Source of the DNA: Firmicutes bacterium CAG:882
GTDB taxonomy: Bacteria > Bacillota > Clostridia > Lachnospirales > Lachnospiraceae
Assembly: GCA_000435595.1 (NCBI GenBank)
Contig: FR895439.1
Span: forward strand, 1 to 16,561
Length of the DNA stretch: 16,561 nt
Direction of reading: 5' to 3'
Under the pieces are notes generated by a model. It did not search any database, had not been told where the DNA came from, and saw only the letters and a list, made by a program, of their open reading frames with translations. The position numbers were made by a program, and so were the translations under genes. The stretch's first letter is position 1. Each line of letters opens with the position of its first letter. Positions 12,927-16,561 of the stretch are shown here, piece by piece.

Positions 12927-12938
12927 AGGAGAATGAAG

Positions 12939-14117
12939 ATGAACGAGATTCAGTTAAAGTACGGATGTAATCCTAATCAGAAGCCATCAAGAATATATAT
13001 GGAGGACGGAAGTGAGCTTCCTGTTACCGTGTTAAACGGCAGACCGGGCTATATCAATTTCCTTGATGCATTAAACGGATGGCAGCTTGTAAGTGAGCTT
13101 AAGAGAGCAACAGGGCTTCCTGCCGCAACATCCTTCAAGCATGTGTCTCCTGCGGGTGCGGCTGTAGGACTTCCGCTTGATGAGACACTTGCTAAGATTT
13201 ACTGGGTTGATGACCTTGGAGAGTTAAGCCCGCTCGCATGTGCTTATGCAAGAGCAAGAGGTGCGGACAGAATGTCATCCTTTGGTGATTTTATTGCACT
13301 CTCCGATATATGTGATAAGGATACTGCAAGGCTTATTAAGAGAGAGGTGTCAGACGGTGTCATCGCTCCGGGTTACACTGAGGAGGCACTCGAGATGCTC
13401 CGCGCAAAGAAGAAGGGTACATACAATGTAATTCAGATTGATCCTTCGTATGTTCCTGCTCCGATTGAGAAGAAGCAGGTTTTCGGAATTACATTTGAGC
13501 AGGGACGAAATGAGTTAAATTGTAATGATGAGCTTCTCTCAAATATTGTTACCAGGAACAAGAATATACCTGAGAAGGCAATGATAGATATGAAGATTGC
13601 ACTCATCGTTCTCAAGTACACACAGTCTAACTCAGTATGCTACGTTAAGGGCGGACAGGCAATCGGTATCGGAGCAGGACAGCAGTCAAGAATCCACTGC
13701 ACAAGACTTGCAGGTCAGAAGGCTGATAACTGGTTCCTTCGCCAGTCACCGCAGGTTCTCGGACTTCAGTTCATTGATAAGCTTGGCAGACCTGACAGAG
13801 ACAATGCGATTGACCTCTATATAGGTGACGAGTACATGGATTTACTTGCAGATGGTGCATGGGAGAAGGTATTTAAGGTTAAGCCTCCGGTATTTACGGC
13901 GGAGGAGAAGAGAGCATGGCTTGATAAGAACACTGATGTTATATGTGGTTCTGACGCATTCTTCCCATTCTCGGACAATATAGAGCGTGCCCACAAGAGC
14001 GGTGTGAAATATATAGCGCAGCCGGGCGGTTCGGTGAGAGATGATGCAGTAATTGAGTGTGCTGACAAGTACGATATGGTTATGGCATTTACGGGAATAC
14101 GTCTCTTCCATCACTAA
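12939..14117 (+). CDS. purH: Stand-alone AICAR transformylase (PurH transformylase domain)
   Basis: This 392-residue enzyme transfers the formyl group of 10-formyl-tetrahydrofolate to AICAR, giving FAICAR for the partner cyclohydrolase. It corresponds only to the C-terminal domain of bifunctional PurH/ATIC; the N-terminal cyclohydrolase domain is absent. It opens with LKYGCNPNQKPSRIY and has the catalytic Lys-His pair K67-H68 in TSFKHVSPAG. YARARGADRMSSFGDF, KYTQSNSVCY, GIGAGQQSRIHCTRLAG and SDAFFPFSDN follow, and the protein ends GIRLFHH. Several of these blocks are nearly those of the animal ATIC transformylase domain. ATG 12939 is chosen because AGGAG (12927-12931) is seven bases upstream; ATG 12933 overlaps the site too closely. 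It is co-transcribed with purO under the ZTP riboswitch. Confidence 0.95.
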   Translation: MNEIQLKYGCNPNQKPSRIYMEDGSELPVTVLNGRPGYINFLDALNGWQLVSELKRATGLPAATSFKHVSPAGAAVGLPLDETLAKIYWVDDLGELSPLACAYARARGADRMSSFGDFIALSDICDKDTARLIKREVSDGVIAPGYTEEALEMLRAKKKGTYNVIQIDPSYVPAPIEKKQVFGITFEQGRNELNCNDELLSNIVTRNKNIPEKAMIDMKIALIVLKYTQSNSVCYVKGGQAIGIGAGQQSRIHCTRLAGQKADNWFLRQSPQVLGLQFIDKLGRPDRDNAIDLYIGDEYMDLLADGAWEKVFKVKPPVFTAEEKRAWLDKNTDVICGSDAFFPFSDNIERAHKSGVKYIAQPGGSVRDDAVIECADKYDMVMAFTGIRLFHH

Positions 14118-14180
14118 GATAATAATCACTAAAGATTAATGCATAAATATATAATTAACACAATTCAATAAGGTTGAATA

Positions 14181-14227
14181 AAGGCACTGCGTATGTTAAA
14201 ATAATAACAAGTATGCGGTGCCTTTTT
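14181..14227 (+). terminator. Terminator of the purO-purH operon
   Basis: AAGGCACTGCGTAT (14181-14194) pairs with 14211-14224 over 14 bp, including three G-U pairs, and is followed by a short T-run to 14227. The hairpin lies 64 bases after the purH stop. Confidence 0.88.
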
Positions 14228-14251
14228 GCACCCGGATAAATGGGAGGTTCT

Positions 14252-16270
14252 ATGGTAAAAAAATATGTATATGGAAAACCATTTGAGACTTATGCTGTGA
14301 TATGCGATGAGAATATTGTCATGGCTTCGGAGCAGGATAAGAATGCGCTGTTTGCGATTGCGGAGGCAGGAGAAGCCTTGGAGCCTTATGGCGGTATAAG
14401 CTGGGACAGACCGGATGACGGCAGTGAAGGGGTGGCGATGAAGTACAGCCATACAATGGAACCGGATGACCTTGTGTACGGACTTGGCGAGAACGTGCGT
14501 GGCATCAACAAGCGCGGATGGATATATGAGAGCAAGTGCAGCGATGACCCTAATCATAATGAGTCGAAGCGTTCTCTTTACGGCGCACATAATTTTATCA
14601 TTGTTGCGGATTCGAAAAATCCTGAGAAGTCGTATGGACTTTTTATTGACTATCCTGGAAGAATTATATTTGATATAGGTTATCTTGACAAGAATGAGCT
14701 TGCGGTTACGGTATGCAATGAGAATTTTGCAGTCTATATTATGACACCTGAGAATGGGGATTCGTTTTTGTATTCGATTGTAAGGCAGTTCAGACATATT
14801 ATAGGAAAGAGCTATATTCCTCCGAGATGGGCGTTCGGATATCAGCAGTGCCGCTGGAGCTATATGAGTGAGACGGAAGTGGAGGAGGTTGTAGATAATT
14901 ACAGAGAGAGAAATATTCCTATAGATGCGGTTTATCTTGATATTGATTACATGGAGAGATACAAGGATTTTACGATTAACAGGGAGACATTTCCTGATTT
15001 CTCCGATTTTGTAAAAAAGATGCAGGATAAGCATATTCATCTGGTTCCGATTATTGACGCGGGTGTCAAGATTGAGGACGGATATCCGGTTTATGAGGAG
15101 GGAAAGGAGAATGGATATTTTTGTAAGGAAGCTGACGGTGAAGATTTTGTTGTCGGAGTGTGGCCGGGAAGAGTCCATTTCCCGGATGTTCTCAATGCCG
15201 AGGCAAGAAAGTGGTTCGGAAGCGGGTATAAGGTGCTTTTGGATGCGGGAATAGACGGATTCTGGAATGATATGAATGAGCCTGCAATTTTCTATTCGGA
15301 GAAGCATCTGAAGGAAGTGTTTGAAAAAATTGACGAGTATAAGGGAAAAAATCTTGATATACAGAGCTTTTTTGATTTCAAGGGAATTGTGGAGGGCTTA
15401 TCAAATAATCTCGGAGACTATGAAAGATTTTATCATAGAGCCACGCAGCCTGACGGGGAGGTAATTGTAAGACATGACCATGTCCATAATCTGTATGGCT
15501 ATAATATGACAAGAGCCGCGTCTGAGAGCTTTAAGGAGCTTGCACCAAATAAAGATATTCTTATGTTTTCGAGGGCGTCATATATAGGAATGCACAGATA
15601 CGGCGGAATATGGATGGGGGACAATCATTCGTGGTGGAGCCACATTCTTCTATGTCTTAAGATGCTTCCGTCGCTCAATATGTGTGGATTTATGTATGTC
15701 GGAGCCGATATAGGAGGCTTTAACGACAATGCCACAGAGGAACTTGTGATGCGATGGGTCGGACTAGGCGTGTTTGTTCCGCTCATGAGAAATCATGCGG
15801 CGGCAGGAACAAGGTATCAGGAGTTATACAGGTTTACCGACACTGATGCGTTCAGGAATATTATCAATATACGTTATGCACTTATACCGTATCTGTGGGA
15901 TGCATACAACAAGGCTGTGGCTGAGGACACTCTCATGTATAAGCCGCTGGGCTTTGAACATCCCGGAGACAGAGTGGCGGCTGCGACGGAAGACCAGCTC
16001 TATGTCGGGGATGATATCATGATATGTCCTGTGTACACACAGAATGCCATCGGAAGATATGTGTACCTTCCTGAGCCGATGACAATGGTAAGAATGAAAT
16101 CCGATGAGGATTATGAGCTTGAGAAATATGATGCAGGTCATTATTTCGTTGAGATACCTGCTGAGGAGATTGTGTTTTTCATAAGAAACGGGCATAAGAT
16201 ACCGCTGTACAGGAGTGCACAGTATGCGGATGCGGTGTTTGAGAATGAGTGCGTGTGGATTGGCGAGTGA
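14252..16270 (+). CDS. GH31 alpha-glucosidase family enzyme (cytoplasmic)
   Basis: This 672-residue GH31 enzyme has an N-terminal beta-sandwich (about 1-190), then the catalytic barrel: PPRWAFGYQQCRWSY, the metal/aglycone region VYLDIDYME, the nucleophile D340 in WNDMNEP, and acid/base D457 in WMGDNHSWW. GADIGGFND and RNHAAAGTR follow, and a C-terminal sandwich ends the protein. There is no signal peptide, so it acts on imported alpha-linked di- or oligosaccharides. GH31 also includes alpha-xylosidases and transglycosidases, and motifs alone do not separate these. ATG 14252 follows GGAGG (14243-14247) by four bases, a tight spacing; ATG 14240 is possible but has no site. A GH2 gene begins 30 bases after its stop, so the two probably form an operon for oligosaccharide breakdown. 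Confidence 0.92.
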   Translation: MVKKYVYGKPFETYAVICDENIVMASEQDKNALFAIAEAGEALEPYGGISWDRPDDGSEGVAMKYSHTMEPDDLVYGLGENVRGINKRGWIYESKCSDDPNHNESKRSLYGAHNFIIVADSKNPEKSYGLFIDYPGRIIFDIGYLDKNELAVTVCNENFAVYIMTPENGDSFLYSIVRQFRHIIGKSYIPPRWAFGYQQCRWSYMSETEVEEVVDNYRERNIPIDAVYLDIDYMERYKDFTINRETFPDFSDFVKKMQDKHIHLVPIIDAGVKIEDGYPVYEEGKENGYFCKEADGEDFVVGVWPGRVHFPDVLNAEARKWFGSGYKVLLDAGIDGFWNDMNEPAIFYSEKHLKEVFEKIDEYKGKNLDIQSFFDFKGIVEGLSNNLGDYERFYHRATQPDGEVIVRHDHVHNLYGYNMTRAASESFKELAPNKDILMFSRASYIGMHRYGGIWMGDNHSWWSHILLCLKMLPSLNMCGFMYVGADIGGFNDNATEELVMRWVGLGVFVPLMRNHAAAGTRYQELYRFTDTDAFRNIINIRYALIPYLWDAYNKAVAEDTLMYKPLGFEHPGDRVAAATEDQLYVGDDIMICPVYTQNAIGRYVYLPEPMTMVRMKSDEDYELEKYDAGHYFVEIPAEEIVFFIRNGHKIPLYRSAQYADAVFENECVWIGE

Positions 16271-16300
16271 TTATATAATGGGATGTAAAAAGGAGAGGTT

Positions 16301-16561
16301 ATGAACAAAACTGTTTTATGGGATGATGGATGGTGCTTTAAAAAGACTTCACTTGGGGTTACGCTTGATGAGGCACTTGACGAAAAATTCAATGCGGTGG
16401 ATATACCTCACGATTGGTTGATTTATGATACCAATAATCTGTATGAGAGCAGCATAGGCTGGTATAAAAAGAAATTCTCAGTGTCAAAGGAGGAGCTTTG
16501 CAAGAAACTTATTGTGCGATTTGGGGCAGTGTACATGGATTCGACTGTGTATGTCAACGGA
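16301..16561 (+). CDS. GH2 beta-galactosidase-type glycosidase, N-terminal part (cut by window end)
   Basis: The frame from ATG 16301 stays open for 87 codons to the end of the window. The ribosome binding site AGGAGAGG (16291-16298) lies just upstream. The residues fit the N-terminal jelly-roll domain of GH2 enzymes: WDDGWCFKK, VDIPHDWLIYD, SSIGWYKKKF and VRFGAVYMDSTVYVNG, where IPHDW and a later G-WYKK strand are characteristic. The catalytic residues lie outside the window, so beta-galactosidase, beta-glucuronidase and beta-mannosidase remain possible. Beta-galactosidase-like is favoured because 'VDIPHDW' and 'SSIGWYK' are common in that subgroup. No signal peptide is present. Confidence 0.88.
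   Translation, partial: MNKTVLWDDGWCFKKTSLGVTLDEALDEKFNAVDIPHDWLIYDTNNLYESSIGWYKKKFSVSKEELCKKLIVRFGAVYMDSTVYVNG

Noticed and set aside
14165..15307. 380-codon open frame on the - strand
   Set aside because: It is antisense to a clearly genuine GH31 gene and passes through the purH terminator; its composition (Ile/Arg/Leu/Ser-rich) is that of a shadow frame.

Overview
The window looks like chromosome of a low-to-moderate-GC, endospore-lineage Firmicute, most likely a gut-type member of the Lachnospiraceae. This is inferred from strong AGGAGG-type ribosome binding sites, a SpoVAF-like spore protein, a ZTP (pfl) riboswitch before purine genes, NifS/NifU rather than a full Isc operon, and cytoplasmic carbohydrate enzymes (GH13, GH31, GH2). 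All convincing genes are on the + strand. I see no tRNA, rRNA, CRISPR array or intact insertion sequence.

Layout. 1-469: no intact gene; a structured dispersed repeat (copy 1) abuts what looks like the last 36 codons of a lost GGDEF-domain gene. 487-1491: M19 dipeptidase. 1748-2071: unrecognised 107-residue protein closed by a terminator. 2189-3601: solitary GerA/SpoVAF-type spore membrane protein with a TTG start, also closed by a terminator. 3602-3955: a regulatory region with a near-consensus promoter, three phased GAACAATT boxes and a hairpin at the predicted mRNA 5' end. 3956-8777: probable operon of an L-rhamnose-type mutarotase, a GH13 maltodextrin-type hydrolase and a large bifunctional L-fucokinase/GDP-fucose pyrophosphorylase. 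8787-10884: a strong promoter, a folded leader, nifS, copy 2 of the repeat (folded, with terminal inverted repeats), nifU and a terminator. 10900-11964: a two-pass membrane protein with a Gly/His/Pro-rich N-terminus, possibly TPM-like. 12030-14227: ZTP riboswitch with overlapping terminator, PurO-type IMP cyclohydrolase, stand-alone AICAR transformylase, terminator. 14252 to the end: GH31 glucosidase and the first 87 codons of a GH2 beta-galactosidase-type enzyme.

How they fit together. The purO-purH pair carries out the last two steps of IMP synthesis. It sits behind the riboswitch that senses ZTP, a signal that 10-formyl-tetrahydrofolate (the co-substrate of the second gene) is scarce, so the loop is self-consistent. 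The mutarotase and fkp products could together turn free L-fucose into GDP-L-fucose for surface glycans; the co-transcribed GH13 enzyme is harder to explain. NifS and NifU form a minimal Fe-S assembly unit. The points most worth a second look are the folded repeat between nifS and nifU, the mixed origin of the purine pair, the mutarotase-GH13-FKP operon with its phased operators, and the promoter nested in a terminator before the Gly-rich membrane protein.
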